A stretch of 40,827 nt of DNA from the NCBI GenBank assembly GCA_004558485.1, contig SFCS01000022.1:1-40827 (forward strand), given 5' to 3'. The translations under genes and the position numbers were made by a program. Each line of letters starts with the position of its first letter. The stretch's first letter is position 1. This stretch comes from Ruminococcus sp. (GTDB lineage Bacteria; Bacillota; Clostridia; Oscillospirales; Acutalibacteraceae). Shown in pieces: positions 8,305 through 17,597 of the stretch. Under the pieces are notes generated by a model. It saw nothing but the letters and a program-made list of their open reading frames with translations, was not told where the DNA came from and did no database searches.

Positions 8305-9129
8305 GTGATAGGGTTGGAAAATTTCAAGTATTCTTTCAAGGATACGCTCAAGGAGAACACCGGTCTTTCGGTGTATCGCACCGGCTATGAGAAATGCTGC
8401 CCCGATCATCAGTGGGGGCCGGGGGTGCGGGATCACTATCTCGTGCACTATGTCTCCAGCGGCGAGGGCACCTACTGCTGCGGCGGGCAGACCTATGTGC
8501 TGCACGAGGGGGATCTGTTCACGATTTTCCCCGCGCAGGTCGTGGAATACCACGCTGCGGAGAAAACGCCGTGGGAATACTATTGGGTGGGCTTTAACGG
8601 CGCGGATGCGCACCGCATGGTGTCCATGGCGGGCTTTTCGCCCGACAGCCCCGTGCAGCACGCCGCCGACCCCGCCATCCGCGAGGCGCTCCTTCGCATC
8701 TACCGCGCCAGCGGCAACACGCCGTCCGCCGATGTCGCCATGGCGGGCTATCTGCAGCTTTTTTTGGCACAGCTCATCCGCTGTAACGGCGATGCCGCAG
8801 GCTATGCCGGCAGGGGCGGGTATCTGGCGCAGGCGCTGCGGTATATCCAGCGTAACTACGGCGGCGACATCAGCGTCAGCGACATCGCCGATTTTGTCGG
8901 CGTGTCCCGCAGTCAGCTCTACCGCGCGTTTCAGACGGAGTTTCAGATGTCGCCGCACGCCTATCTGCAAAACTATCGCATCAGCGAGGCGTGCACGCTG
9001 CTGCGCCGCGGCACACTGACCGTGGCGCAGGTCGCGGGCTCGGTCGGGTTCAACGATCCCCTCTATTTTTCCCGCGTTTTCCGTCATCAAAAGGGCTGCA
9101 CGCCGACGGCGTATCAAAAAAGAAAATAG
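8305..9129 (+). CDS. AraC-family transcriptional regulator
   Basis: 274 residues. The N-terminal half (about 20-150) is an AraC-type cupin sensor (GGQTYVLHEGDLFTIFPAQ and so on), the usual sugar-binding part. The C-terminal ~100 residues hold the two helix-turn-helix motifs, with the family signature around VAGSVGFNDPLYFSRVFRHQKGCTPTAYQKRK. It is divergent from galK-galT, which makes galactose or a galactoside-dependent control of that operon the best inference. The start is ambiguous: GTG 8305 has AAGGAG at 8295-8300 only 4 nt upstream; TTG 8314 has the excellent GAGAGGTGA at 8300-8308. If TTG is used the protein is 3 residues shorter. Confidence 0.9.
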   Translation: MIGLENFKYSFKDTLKENTGLSVYRTGYEKCCPDHQWGPGVRDHYLVHYVSSGEGTYCCGGQTYVLHEGDLFTIFPAQVVEYHAAEKTPWEYYWVGFNGADAHRMVSMAGFSPDSPVQHAADPAIREALLRIYRASGNTPSADVAMAGYLQLFLAQLIRCNGDAAGYAGRGGYLAQALRYIQRNYGGDISVSDIADFVGVSRSQLYRAFQTEFQMSPHAYLQNYRISEACTLLRRGTLTVAQVAGSVGFNDPLYFSRVFRHQKGCTPTAYQKRK

Positions 9130-9139
9130 TGGTTTTAAG

Positions 9140-9170
9140 AAAAAATGACCGCGTTTGCGGTCATTTTTTT
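9140..9170. terminator. Bidirectional terminator between araC-type gene and addA
   Basis: Stem AAAAAATGACCGC/GCGGTCATTTTTT (9140-9152/9157-9169) with loop GTTT. It serves the regulator on the plus strand and addA on the minus strand (stop at 9178). Confidence 0.9.
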
Positions 9171-9177
9171 CCTTTCG

Positions 9178-12100
9178 TTATACTTCGACGGTCTCGCCGG
9201 TGTAAAACGCATATAAAAGCGTTTCCTTTATCGGCAGGGACAGCGTTTCGGAGAGGGCGCGGCGATAGAGCGAAAGCTGCTCCTTGTACCGCTCGCGCAG
9301 GACGGCGGGATCGCGCACGCGGTCGGTCTTATAATCCACGATGACGAGCGCGCCGTCCTCCTCGAAAACGCAGTCGGCGATGCCCTGTATCATGATCGGC
9401 TCGTCTGCTGCCGCTGCGGGCAGCGTGTCGTCGAACGCCCTGGCGGGGAGGGGCATCGTGAAGGCATATTCCCGCCATATACGGGGAGCTTCGCATATGC
9501 GCGCAAAAAGGGCGCTTTCGAAAAAGCGCGAAAGGCGGTCAAGGTCGAGGGCCTGCCGCTGGGCAGGGGTGAGAAAATCGTCGGCAAGCAGGCGATTCGC
9601 CTCTGCCGTCACATCGGCGGCAGCCGCCGCATAGTCGGCGTATTGCATGAAGGTGTGCAGCGCCGTGCCGCGCTCGGCGGGCGTCATGCCGTCCTCCGCC
9701 AAAAAAGCGGGACGGCGGGCGGCGATATAGTCCGCCTGCGTTTGCCGATGGGCAAGTGCGGAGACGGAGAGCTTGGCGGGAACGCCGGCCAGCGCCGCGA
9801 AGGGATAGCGGTATGCCATGTGCTCTTTGAGCACCGCGACCGTCTCGGCGTTTGCGGGGGGCGGCGCCTTTGCGCCGTCGGCGGCGGGCAGCGCGGCGGG
9901 ATCGACAAGGCGGCAGAAAAGCGCGCCCTCTGCCGGCAGTGTTTCGACAAGCCCTCCCGCCATATCGCGCAGCAGCACCGCGTCCGGATGCCGCAGAAAA
10001 GCGGAAAGCAGCCAGTCGCCGAACGACGGGTGTGCCATCATGCGCGGGCGATCCATCGTTTCCCCGCGCGGCAGGCAGCGCGCGAGCGTTTGCAGCCGGG
10101 CGGGGAGGTTTTTGCGCAGAAAAACGGTGATGAGCTTTTCTCTTGCGCGTGTCATGGCGACATACAAAACGCGCACCTCCTCCGCTGCGGAGGTGTATTT
10201 CACGGCGGTCATCACGCCGTTTTGCGACACGGTACGGCGCGCGGTGAGGGTGTCGCTGTCGCCGCCGGAGAGGGCGACGCCTGCGGTGCTGTGCAGCAAA
10301 AGGGAGCGGCGGGAAATGTCCTTGCCGCACTCCTTGAAAAGATGCGACAGAAACACGACGGGAAATTCCAGCCCCTTTGAGCCGTGCACGGTCAGAATGT
10401 TCACGGCGTTTTCGCCGCCTGCGGGCGTCGCGGCGGCAAGCGCGGGATTTTCCGCTTGCAGGCGGGAAAGCTGCCGCACAAAGCCGGAAAGCCCCCTGAA
10501 GCTGTTTTGTTCATAGTCGTGCGCCATCTGCAGCAGCTGCCGCAGATTGGCAACGCGGACAGCGCCGCCGACATCCGCCGCGGCGGCGGATGCGAGAGGC
10601 GTTTCGTCCAAAATGGCTGAAAGCAATGTCCCCGCCGAAACGGTCGCGGCAAGGCGACGGAAGCGGGAAAGGGTTGCCGCAAACGCCGCTGCCTTTGCGG
10701 CAAGGGCATCGTTCCCCGCCGCAGCGGTCGTCAGCGCGGTATAGAGCGCGCCGTCCGGTGTCAAAAGCCGCAGCGCGGCGACCTCGTCGGCCGAAAAGCC
10801 GCCGACCGGCGACAGGAGGGCGGTGAGCAGCGGCACATCCTGCAGGGGGTTGTCGATGACCGACAAAAGCGCGATGGCGGTGCGCACCTCATTTGTCTCA
10901 AAAAACGGCGTGGGCGCGTCGGTGGACGCGGGGATGCCGTATTGCTCCAAAACGGCGGCATAGGTCGCGGCGTGGTCGGTGCGGCTGCGCAAAAGGATGC
11001 AGATGTCCCCGAAACGCAGCGGGCGCAGGCTGCCGTTTTCGGCCGTCTTTTGCGTTTGCATCAGCTCGCCGATGCGCATGGCGATGAGCCGTGCCTCCAG
11101 CTCGGCTGCTTTCATCTCCTTGTCCGCAAAGGGATTGTCCATCAGCAGCACCTCAGCGGTGCAGTCCGACGGGGGATAGGTCGCCCTCGGGATGAGCGCC
11201 TCGCCGTTCTTATAGTCGATGCCGCAGAAGGGGGCGGTCATGAGCTGGGAAAACACGAAATTCACCGTGTCGGTGACGGCCTTACGGCTGCGGAAATTTT
11301 CGCCGAGGGTGATGACGGCGGGATAGTGCACACCGTCAAACGGCGAAAACGCCGCCTTTTTCTGCATGAAAATTTCGGGCATCGCCTGCCGAAAGCCGTA
11401 GATACTCTGCTTGACATCCCCCACCATGAACAGCGGCGTGCTGCCGTCGGCGGACAGGGCGGCAAAAAGCGTATCCTGTACATGGTTCGTGTCCTGATAT
11501 TCGTCGACGAGAATTTCGTCAAAGCGCGCGCCGAGCTCCTTAGCAAGCGGGGTCGGCACGCCGTTTTCGTCGCACAAAAGGCGCAGGGAAAGGTGCTCGA
11601 GATCGGAAAAATCCACCGCGCCGTCCGCTGCTTTTTTCGCGGTGTAGCTGTTGTCGAACGCCTCGACGAGCGTGCAGAAGGCGGCGAGCCGCGGCAGCGA
11701 CGCCGCGATATCCGCTCTTGCTGCCGCCTCGCTCTCGCCGAAAAGCGGCAAGAGCTTTTCGCGGATGTCTCCGCGCACCGTTTTGTATACCGCCTTGACC
11801 GCCGCGGCACAGTCGGCATCAAGCCCCTTTGCCGCGGGCAGGCTCTCCGGCACGGCGGCGCCAAGCAGGTAGATACAGCGATCCCAGTCGTTGTCCGTAT
11901 CGGACAGCGCGAGGGAGCACTGCTCCAAAAGGCGCACATCGGTCATCAGACGGTCAAAATATCCCGCCGCCTCCGGCAGCGGCGCAAACGGCGCAGCGAC
12001 CGTCTCGATCTGCTCCGCCAAAAAACCGATCTGCTCTGCGGCATAGCGGCGCAGGATTTTTCCCCACGGCGTGTCGGACAGCGGCATGTCGTCGGGCAGC

Positions 12101-12684
12101 GCGCCGCAGCCTTGCCGCAGCCAGGTGAGCGGGAACGCCTCGGCGCTGATAAAGGCATAGGCGGAGAGCACAGCTTCCTTGATGCCGCTGTCGTCCCGCC
12201 TGCCGTTCAGAAGATCGCAAAGCTCCAGAAAATGCGGGTCGCGGGCGGCATAAAACCGTTCGAGCGTTTCCTCGAGCGCCTCATTTTTCATGAGTCCTCC
12301 CGCCGTGTCCTCCAACACGCGAAAGCGCGGTGACAGCCCCAAAAGATCGAAATGCTCCCGCAAAAGGGCGGCACAAAAGCCGTCGATCGTGGTGATCATG
12401 GCGCAGGGGAGCAACAGCTGCTGCCGCAAAAGGTGCGCGTTGTCGGGGTCGGCGGCGACGGCGGCGGAGAGGCCTGCCGAGAGCCGCTGCTTCATTTCGG
12501 CGGCAGCCGCCTTGGTGAAGGTGACGATGAGCAGACGGTCGATGTCGCCGCCTGTCGTGATGCGGCGCAAAACGCGCTCGACGAGAACGGAGGTCTTCCC
12601 CGAGCCTGCAGCGGCGGAAACGAGCAGTGTGCCGCCGGTCGCCTCGATACAGTGCTTTTGTGCCTCAGTCCATTTTTTTGCCAT
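9178..12684 (-). CDS. addA: ATP-dependent helicase/nuclease subunit A
   Basis: AddA, 1168 residues, the UvrD-type helicase and nuclease subunit of AddAB, which resects double-strand DNA ends and responds to Chi for RecA loading. Walker A is AAAGSGKT (24-31); motif II is VDEYQDTN (about 390); helicase motif V-like ILTVHGSKGLEFPVVF and motif VI VLYVAMTRAREKL follow. The C-terminal RecB-type nuclease is intact, with D1117 and K1119 in VIVDYKTDR and the downstream QLSLY. The start ATG 12684 lies 20 bp inside the addB end, so translation is coupled to addB. Gene order addB-addA is the usual Firmicutes order. Confidence 0.96.
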   Translation of the reverse strand: MAKKWTEAQKHCIEATGGTLLVSAAAGSGKTSVLVERVLRRITTGGDIDRLLIVTFTKAAAAEMKQRLSAGLSAAVAADPDNAHLLRQQLLLPCAMITTIDGFCAALLREHFDLLGLSPRFRVLEDTAGGLMKNEALEETLERFYAARDPHFLELCDLLNGRRDDSGIKEAVLSAYAFISAEAFPLTWLRQGCGALPDDMPLSDTPWGKILRRYAAEQIGFLAEQIETVAAPFAPLPEAAGYFDRLMTDVRLLEQCSLALSDTDNDWDRCIYLLGAAVPESLPAAKGLDADCAAAVKAVYKTVRGDIREKLLPLFGESEAAARADIAASLPRLAAFCTLVEAFDNSYTAKKAADGAVDFSDLEHLSLRLLCDENGVPTPLAKELGARFDEILVDEYQDTNHVQDTLFAALSADGSTPLFMVGDVKQSIYGFRQAMPEIFMQKKAAFSPFDGVHYPAVITLGENFRSRKAVTDTVNFVFSQLMTAPFCGIDYKNGEALIPRATYPPSDCTAEVLLMDNPFADKEMKAAELEARLIAMRIGELMQTQKTAENGSLRPLRFGDICILLRSRTDHAATYAAVLEQYGIPASTDAPTPFFETNEVRTAIALLSVIDNPLQDVPLLTALLSPVGGFSADEVAALRLLTPDGALYTALTTAAAGNDALAAKAAAFAATLSRFRRLAATVSAGTLLSAILDETPLASAAAADVGGAVRVANLRQLLQMAHDYEQNSFRGLSGFVRQLSRLQAENPALAAATPAGGENAVNILTVHGSKGLEFPVVFLSHLFKECGKDISRRSLLLHSTAGVALSGGDSDTLTARRTVSQNGVMTAVKYTSAAEEVRVLYVAMTRAREKLITVFLRKNLPARLQTLARCLPRGETMDRPRMMAHPSFGDWLLSAFLRHPDAVLLRDMAGGLVETLPAEGALFCRLVDPAALPAADGAKAPPPANAETVAVLKEHMAYRYPFAALAGVPAKLSVSALAHRQTQADYIAARRPAFLAEDGMTPAERGTALHTFMQYADYAAAAADVTAEANRLLADDFLTPAQRQALDLDRLSRFFESALFARICEAPRIWREYAFTMPLPARAFDDTLPAAAADEPIMIQGIADCVFEEDGALVIVDYKTDRVRDPAVLRERYKEQLSLYRRALSETLSLPIKETLLYAFYTGETVEV

Positions 12685-15600
12685 CGGTCTCCTCCTCCCG
12701 CAGCGCCGTAAGCACGGCGTCGTCCTTTTTGTTCACGACATACACGGCGTCGCCGCCCTCCTCCCGCCCGCAGGCGGCGCGAAAATCGCAATAGCTGCAG
12801 GGCAGCTTTTTTTCTTCTCCCGTCGGCACGGCGGCGATGTCGCCCTTTTGCAGCGTCTCTGCCATCTGCAAAAGCAGCCGGTTGCAAAGGTCGCGCACGG
12901 CGGCAAAATCGGCGCGCAGCAGCATATTCTTGCCGGCTTTCACCGCGCCGTCCTTGAGCGCGGCGGCGATGAACACGCCCCTGCCGCCCGCGTCCATCGC
13001 GTCGATGACATCCGCATCCGCCAGCACCGGCCCGTTCATGCGCAGCATTTTGAGACGGCTCTCGTCGGGCGGTGCGCTGCCGTTTTTGAGGGTGATGTCC
13101 TTGGCGGGCAGATAGAGAGCACCCGCGGGTACGGCGTGACTGCACAGTGCGAAAAGATACAAAAGCAGCTGCATATTCAGCCCATAGGGGATGTCGGAAA
13201 GACGAAATTCCTTTGTCCCCGTCTTGTAGTCGATGACGCGCAGAAATTCCGTGTCGCCGCGGCGGTAGACATCGACGCGGTCGATCTTGCCGACAAGGGT
13301 GATGCTGCCGCCGTTTGCAAGCGGCAGCGTGGGGGCGGGGAGCTTTTCCGTCCCTATCTGCAATTCATAGGCGACGGGGGAGAAGCGGCTTTGCGCCAGC
13401 TCGGCGGCGGAAAACCACAAAAGGGAAACGCAGGTGCGCTCAATGAGCGACAAAAGATAGGCAAAGCGCGCGGGCTTGTCCGCAAGCCCGCCCATCTCGC
13501 GTTCGATGTAGGCAAAAAGGGTGTTGTGCACCGTGCCGCGCAGCGCGGCAAGATCGGGGGCGGCGCCGCTTGCGGCATAGCGCGGCAGCAGTGTTTCAAG
13601 CAGATGGTGCGTCAGTGTGCCGAACAGCGATGCATCCACATCGGCGATGCGGCGCGTTTTGAGGTGCAGCCCGTATTGGCAGAAGTATTTGAAGCGGCAG
13701 TGATAAAAGGCGTCCGCCTGACTGGCGGAAAGGCGCAGATCGCTGCCGAACAGCGCCGTCGCGCACGCGGGAGAGAGGGCGGCGGGCGCTTTTTCCGTCA
13801 CGCGCCGCAGCCCGTCGGCAAACGCCGCATAGTCCGCGCGGTCGGACAGTGCCGCCGCCAGCGTTGCGCGCAGCGGCGTTTCCTCCCGCCAAACAGCGGC
13901 AAGGCGGTCAAATCCCTCGGCGGGGGACTCAATGTCGCTGCCGTCGGGGGATGCGATGCTGCCGACGGCGTGGTGCGGCAGGATGGTGTCGATGGTGTCG
14001 ATGATAGCGGACGGCGCACCGCTGGTCAGATAGGATGCAAAGAGAAAACGGCGGGGCGCAGCCAGCGTGAGATAGGCAAAAAGGCGCTCCTCCTTCACCT
14101 TTTGCAGGCGGTTGCCGGAAAGGCGCACGCCGCTTTTGGCGAGCACTTCGCGGTCGCAGTCGCCGATCAGCGGGCTTTCGGCGGGTGCAGCGGGGAAAAC
14201 GCCCTCGTTTGCGCCGAGGATCAGCACCGCTGCGGGCGAGGACAGGCGCACATGATCGGCGCTGCCGATCTGCACGGCGTCGGGGCTTTGCGGCAGTGCG
14301 GGCACGCGCAGCAGCCCCACCGCGAGATGGAACAGCGCCTCATAGCGGCGGCAGGGCAGATGCTCCGCCCCGAAGATCACCGCAAATTCGTCGAGCAGCC
14401 CCATCATCTCGTCCCAGATGCGGGCGGTCATGTCCGCCGCAGCGGGCGCACCGTCCGCCGAAAGCGCGGCGAAAAGGCGGCGTACACCCTTTGCTGCATC
14501 GACGGCGACGAGGTAGGCATAGAGCGCACCCGCAAAGGTCTTGCCGTCGGTCCTGTCGCGCAGCGCGGCGCGCAGGTCGGCAAGCGGGGAAATGAGCCGC
14601 ACCCGCAGTGCTTCGAGCTTTTCGAGACCTGCGCGGTCAAAGCGGCGCTTTTCGGAAAGCCCGTTCGGGTCGGCGGTGAATGGCTTTTCCCACCGCGCGC
14701 CGTCGATGCGCCAGGTGTAGGTGTAGTTTTCGAGCAGCGCCGTCTCGGTCTCGTCGAAGGGGAGGATGCCGGTTTTGAGCATCCGCAGTAAAATTTCGGT
14801 GGAGAAACCGGCGGCGGCAATGTGCAGTGCCGCCGTCATCAGCGTCGGCAGCGGCAGCGTGTAGATGTCGGCGGCAGTGTCCATATAAAACGGCACGCCC
14901 GCGCGGCGCATGGCGGCATCGAGGATGCCGTCATAGGCGGGAAGATCGCGCACCACCACCGCGATGTCCCGCGCCCGCAAGCCCTCCGCACGCATGAGAC
15001 GGCGCACGGTGCGGGCACAGACGGTACATTCCGTGAAAATGTCGGGGCAGGGGGTGACGGTGACTTCCTTTGCGTCGCCGTCAAAGACTGTCGGTGTCGG
15101 CGCGAAAGCGCCGTGCTCCAGCGCCTGCAGCGCGGGGGTGAGCGACCGTCGGTTTTCGGCAAGCACGACGGGGGGCAGCACGGGGACGCCCGCCTCCTCC
15201 GCCAGAGCGCGCAGCCCGCGCATCACATCGTCTACGGGGGCAAAAAGCGGGGCGTTCCCGTCGGGGTCGATGCAGAGCGTGACGGTGAGAGCGGAGCGTT
15301 GCATAAGACAGGAAAGGATGGCAAGCTCGGGCGCCGTGAATCCCTTGAATCCGTCCGCAAAGATCGGCGCGCCGTCATAAATGTCCACAGAGGGCAGGCG
15401 ATCCGCCGCCATTTGCAGCCGCCCCGCGGCGTCGATGCCGCCGACGGCGAGCAGCCCGTCATAGATGTCAAAAAGGGCGGCAAGGTCGGAAAGTCTTTCG
15501 CGCAGCTTGCCCTTTTCCAAATCCTTTGCAGCAAGGGACAGCAGACGCGGCGACACGCCGCACTGCCGACATTCGGCAAAAAACGCGCCCGCCGCCTGCA

Positions 15601-15952
15601 AATAGGCGGTGTCGTTCGGTTGCCCCGCCGCGTCGGGAGCATTTTCGGGGGCAGTGTGAATTTCCAGAGCGCGGCTCAAGAGCAGCGTGCGCGTGACATC
15701 GCTCATCACCTGCTCGGCGACGCCGCCCACCTGCCGCAAAACGCGCTCGGCAAGGCGGGTGAAGCTGAGAATTTGCACGCGCGCGGCGTCCTTCATACCG
15801 AAGCGCAGCGCCGCTGCGCGCTCGGTCTCAAAGGAAAACTGCTCCGGCACGAGCAAAACGGGGCTTTTGCCGTCCTTGAGCGCCGCTGCAACGCGGGAAA
15901 ACACCTCTGCCGTTTTGCCGCTGCCCGCGCGTCCCAAAATGAATTGCAGCAT
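12665..15952 (-). CDS. addB: ATP-dependent helicase/nuclease subunit B
   Basis: AddB, 1095 residues, partner of AddA. It has a P-loop GRAGSGKT (7-14), a degenerate helicase core, and a C-terminal nuclease with IDYKTG and the downstream MQLLLYLFAL (QxxxY-like). The four-cysteine iron-sulphur staple expected in AddB is visible: one Cys in YHCRFKYFCQYGL before the nuclease and C-x2-C-x5-C (CSYCDFRAAC) after it, the same spacing as the three C-terminal cysteines of the B. subtilis protein. It overlaps addA by 20 bp. A plausible promoter is at 15975-16003. Confidence 0.95.
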   Translation of the reverse strand: MLQFILGRAGSGKTAEVFSRVAAALKDGKSPVLLVPEQFSFETERAAALRFGMKDAARVQILSFTRLAERVLRQVGGVAEQVMSDVTRTLLLSRALEIHTAPENAPDAAGQPNDTAYLQAAGAFFAECRQCGVSPRLLSLAAKDLEKGKLRERLSDLAALFDIYDGLLAVGGIDAAGRLQMAADRLPSVDIYDGAPIFADGFKGFTAPELAILSCLMQRSALTVTLCIDPDGNAPLFAPVDDVMRGLRALAEEAGVPVLPPVVLAENRRSLTPALQALEHGAFAPTPTVFDGDAKEVTVTPCPDIFTECTVCARTVRRLMRAEGLRARDIAVVVRDLPAYDGILDAAMRRAGVPFYMDTAADIYTLPLPTLMTAALHIAAAGFSTEILLRMLKTGILPFDETETALLENYTYTWRIDGARWEKPFTADPNGLSEKRRFDRAGLEKLEALRVRLISPLADLRAALRDRTDGKTFAGALYAYLVAVDAAKGVRRLFAALSADGAPAAADMTARIWDEMMGLLDEFAVIFGAEHLPCRRYEALFHLAVGLLRVPALPQSPDAVQIGSADHVRLSSPAAVLILGANEGVFPAAPAESPLIGDCDREVLAKSGVRLSGNRLQKVKEERLFAYLTLAAPRRFLFASYLTSGAPSAIIDTIDTILPHHAVGSIASPDGSDIESPAEGFDRLAAVWREETPLRATLAAALSDRADYAAFADGLRRVTEKAPAALSPACATALFGSDLRLSASQADAFYHCRFKYFCQYGLHLKTRRIADVDASLFGTLTHHLLETLLPRYAASGAAPDLAALRGTVHNTLFAYIEREMGGLADKPARFAYLLSLIERTCVSLLWFSAAELAQSRFSPVAYELQIGTEKLPAPTLPLANGGSITLVGKIDRVDVYRRGDTEFLRVIDYKTGTKEFRLSDIPYGLNMQLLLYLFALCSHAVPAGALYLPAKDITLKNGSAPPDESRLKMLRMNGPVLADADVIDAMDAGGRGVFIAAALKDGAVKAGKNMLLRADFAAVRDLCNRLLLQMAETLQKGDIAAVPTGEEKKLPCSYCDFRAACGREEGGDAVYVVNKKDDAVLTALREEETDGKKMD

Positions 15953-15974
15953 GTGACCGCCCCCTTTTTCCTAT

Positions 15975-16003
15975 ATAGTAGCATATTCCGCAGTAAAAGG
16001 AAA
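15975..16003 (-). promoter_or_regulatory. Candidate promoter of addBA
   Basis: Minus strand: -35 TTTCCT (15998-16003), 17-bp spacer, extended -10 TGC-TACTAT (-10 at 15975-15980). The -35 is weak; the extended -10 compensates. Confidence 0.5.
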
Positions 16004-16040
16004 CAATTTCGGGCATACTTTTTGAAAAGGAGGAACGGAC

Positions 16041-16712
16041 ATGGATGTTTTGAAGCTGTTCTGCACGGCGGTCGGATCGTTTGCGGTGCTGTTTATTCTC
16101 ATGCGCATAAACGGCAAGCGGCAGATCTCGCAGCTGAGCGCTTTCGACTATGTCAACGGCATCACTATCGGCTCTATCGCCGCCGAGATGGCGACGGAGC
16201 TGGAGGAATTCTGGAAGCCGCTGCTGGCGATGGTGCTGTATGCGTTGCTGACCCTGCTCGTGAGCGTTCTGACCGACAAATCGCGCCGCTTTCGCTATCT
16301 TGCGGCCGGCAAACCGCAGGTGCTGCTGGAGGACGGTGTGTTTCATCGGGAGAGCTTTACGGGCGGGCACATCGACCTCGACGAATTCTTGTCCCGCAGC
16401 CGCCTTGCGGGCTATTTCAAGGTGAGCGACATCAAGCTCGCGGTGCTCGAGCCGTGCGGCGACATCTCGTTTTTGCCGTATGACCGCTGCCGTCCCGCAA
16501 CGCCCGAGGATCTCGGCAAGGCGCCCGCGTCATCTGCCGTGCCGGTCGCGGTGGTGGGGGACGGAAAGATTCTTTCCGAGCGGCTTTCCTCGGCGGGAAT
16601 CGGCGAGGGGACAGTGCGGGAAAAGCTCGCCGCCGAAAAAATCGACCTTTCCGATGTTTTTCTTGCCACCTGCGACGAAAACGGGGAAATGCGGATCTAT
16701 CCGATGGCTTGA
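16041..16712 (+). CDS. DUF421 (YetF-like) membrane protein
   Basis: 223 residues. The N-terminus has two to three membrane segments (about 5-22, 40-52 and 58-78) separated by the conserved GKRQISQLSAFDYVNGITIGSIAAEMA. The remaining part is the soluble DUF421/YetF C-terminal domain, with VLLEDGVFHRESF...IDLDEFLSRSRLAGYFKVSDIKLAVLEPCGDISFLPY, typical of the family. The molecular function is not established; members occur widely in Firmicutes, some induced on stress or sporulation. A GGAGG ribosome binding site precedes ATG 16041. The gene is monocistronic or lightly coupled to the next gene, whose promoter begins at its stop codon. Confidence 0.9.
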   Translation: MDVLKLFCTAVGSFAVLFILMRINGKRQISQLSAFDYVNGITIGSIAAEMATELEEFWKPLLAMVLYALLTLLVSVLTDKSRRFRYLAAGKPQVLLEDGVFHRESFTGGHIDLDEFLSRSRLAGYFKVSDIKLAVLEPCGDISFLPYDRCRPATPEDLGKAPASSAVPVAVVGDGKILSERLSSAGIGEGTVREKLAAEKIDLSDVFLATCDENGEMRIYPMA

Positions 16713-16737
16713 AAATGTCGATGAAGGATGATATAAT
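16709..16737 (+). promoter_or_regulatory. sigma-A promoter of the cyclase-family gene
   Basis: -35 TTGAAA (16709-16714), 17-bp spacer, perfect -10 TATAAT (16732-16737). The -35 hexamer contains the TGA stop of the DUF421 gene. Confidence 0.85.
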
Positions 16738-16792
16738 AAAGCAAAGAAGCCCCCTTTGGGCAAGGGAGACAATATAAAAAGGCGGTGGCATC

Positions 16793-17365
16793 ATGAAGAT
16801 CATGGACATCACGAGAGAGCTTTTCGGCGCGCCGGTCTATCCCGGTGATCCGAAGCCGGAATTAGAGCCGGCAAGGCGCATCGGAGACGGCGACATCTGC
16901 AATCTGTCGGTGCTGCATGCCTGCCTGCACAACGGCACGCACCTTGATGCGCCGCGCCATTTTCTCGCCGACGGCGACGATGCGGCGCAGGTGCCGCTTG
17001 ATGCCGTGATCGGCGAGTGCTCGGTCGTTTCGTGGGACGGCGTTCTGACCGGGGCGGACGCGGAGCGACTGCAGCCGTCGCTGCGCGAGCGGGTGCTGTT
17101 CAAGGGACAGGTGGAGATCACGGAAAGTGCCGCCTTCGTTTTGTCCGACTGCCAGGTGCGACTGGTCGGTGTGGAGGCGCAGACGGTGGGCAACGCCGCC
17201 GTGCACCGCCAGCTGCTCGGCGGGGATGTGTTTTTGCTCGAGGGCGTCGATCTGCACGCCGTTTCGGACGGCATATACTTCCTGTTTGCCGCACCGCTCA
17301 AGATTAAAGATGCGGACGGAACGCCCGTGCGGGCGCTGCTTTTGGAAAGAAACAAAAAAATTTGA
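16793..17365 (+). CDS. Cyclase-family (kynurenine formamidase-like) hydrolase
   Basis: 190 residues, of the cyclase superfamily that includes metal-dependent KynB formamidase and related amidohydrolases. The metal-binding signature HxGTHxDxPxH is intact: H46-N-G-T-H50-L-D52-A-P-R-H56. A QTVGNAAVHRQLLGGDVFLLEGVDL segment matches the dimer and active-site loop of the family. No tryptophan-catabolic neighbour supports a true kynurenine role, so the substrate is open (a formamide, an amide or a carbamate are all possible). It has its own promoter at 16709-16737. There is no clear terminator between it and the 5S promoter, although T-rich sequence follows the stop. Confidence 0.82.
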   Translation: MKIMDITRELFGAPVYPGDPKPELEPARRIGDGDICNLSVLHACLHNGTHLDAPRHFLADGDDAAQVPLDAVIGECSVVSWDGVLTGADAERLQPSLRERVLFKGQVEITESAAFVLSDCQVRLVGVEAQTVGNAAVHRQLLGGDVFLLEGVDLHAVSDGIYFLFAAPLKIKDADGTPVRALLLERNKKI

Positions 17366-17383
17366 TTTTTTTGAAAAAAACAC

Positions 17384-17412
17384 TTGCATTTTGAAAAAAG
17401 GTGTGCTATAGT
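17384..17412 (+). promoter_or_regulatory. Promoter of the 5S rRNA gene
   Basis: -35 TTGCAT (17384-17389), 17-bp spacer ending in TGC, extended -10 TATAGT (17407-17412). Transcription should begin near 17419, about 20 nt before mature 5S. Confidence 0.8.
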
Positions 17413-17437
17413 ACTAAATGTTCCATTCGGAACGACA

Positions 17438-17553
17438 GTTGGTGCTGATGGCGGTGAGGGTACACCCGTTCCCATACCGAACACGGCAGTTAAGCTCACT
17501 TGCGCTGAAGATACTCGGTCGGCAGCGACCCGGGAAAATAAGAGGGCGCCAAC
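17438..17553 (+). rRNA. rrf: 5S ribosomal RNA, stand-alone gene
   Basis: A 116-nt 5S rRNA. Helix I forms between GTTGGTGC (17438-17445) and GCGCCAAC (17546-17553) with one G-U pair. The conserved CCGAACACGGCAGTTAAGC loop B/helix III region lies around 17477-17495, and the GAAGATACTC/CCCGGGAAAATAAG loop E region follows. Ends are taken from the pairing and may be off by a few bases. No 16S or 23S gene is nearby, so this copy is outside an rRNA operon. It has its own promoter and terminator. Confidence 0.95.
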
Positions 17554-17563
17554 ACACAAAAGG

Positions 17564-17590
17564 GCATGGTCAACAGACCGTGCTTTTTTA
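17564..17590 (+). terminator. Terminator of the 5S rRNA gene
   Basis: Stem GCATGGTC/GACCGTGC (17564-17571/17576-17583, one G-U) with loop AACA, then a run of seven T. Confidence 0.85.
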
Positions 17591-17597
17591 TTTTGTC

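Noticed and set aside
12290..14791. An 833-codon open frame on the plus strand opposite addA and addB
   Set aside because: It lies antisense to two well-supported genes; its translation is rich in Arg, Ala and Gly with no domain pattern, as expected of a GC-rich shadow frame.
14822..16483. A 553-codon plus-strand open frame spanning the addB start and the DUF421 gene
   Set aside because: It is antisense to addB and out of frame with the DUF421 gene, with no recognisable motif.
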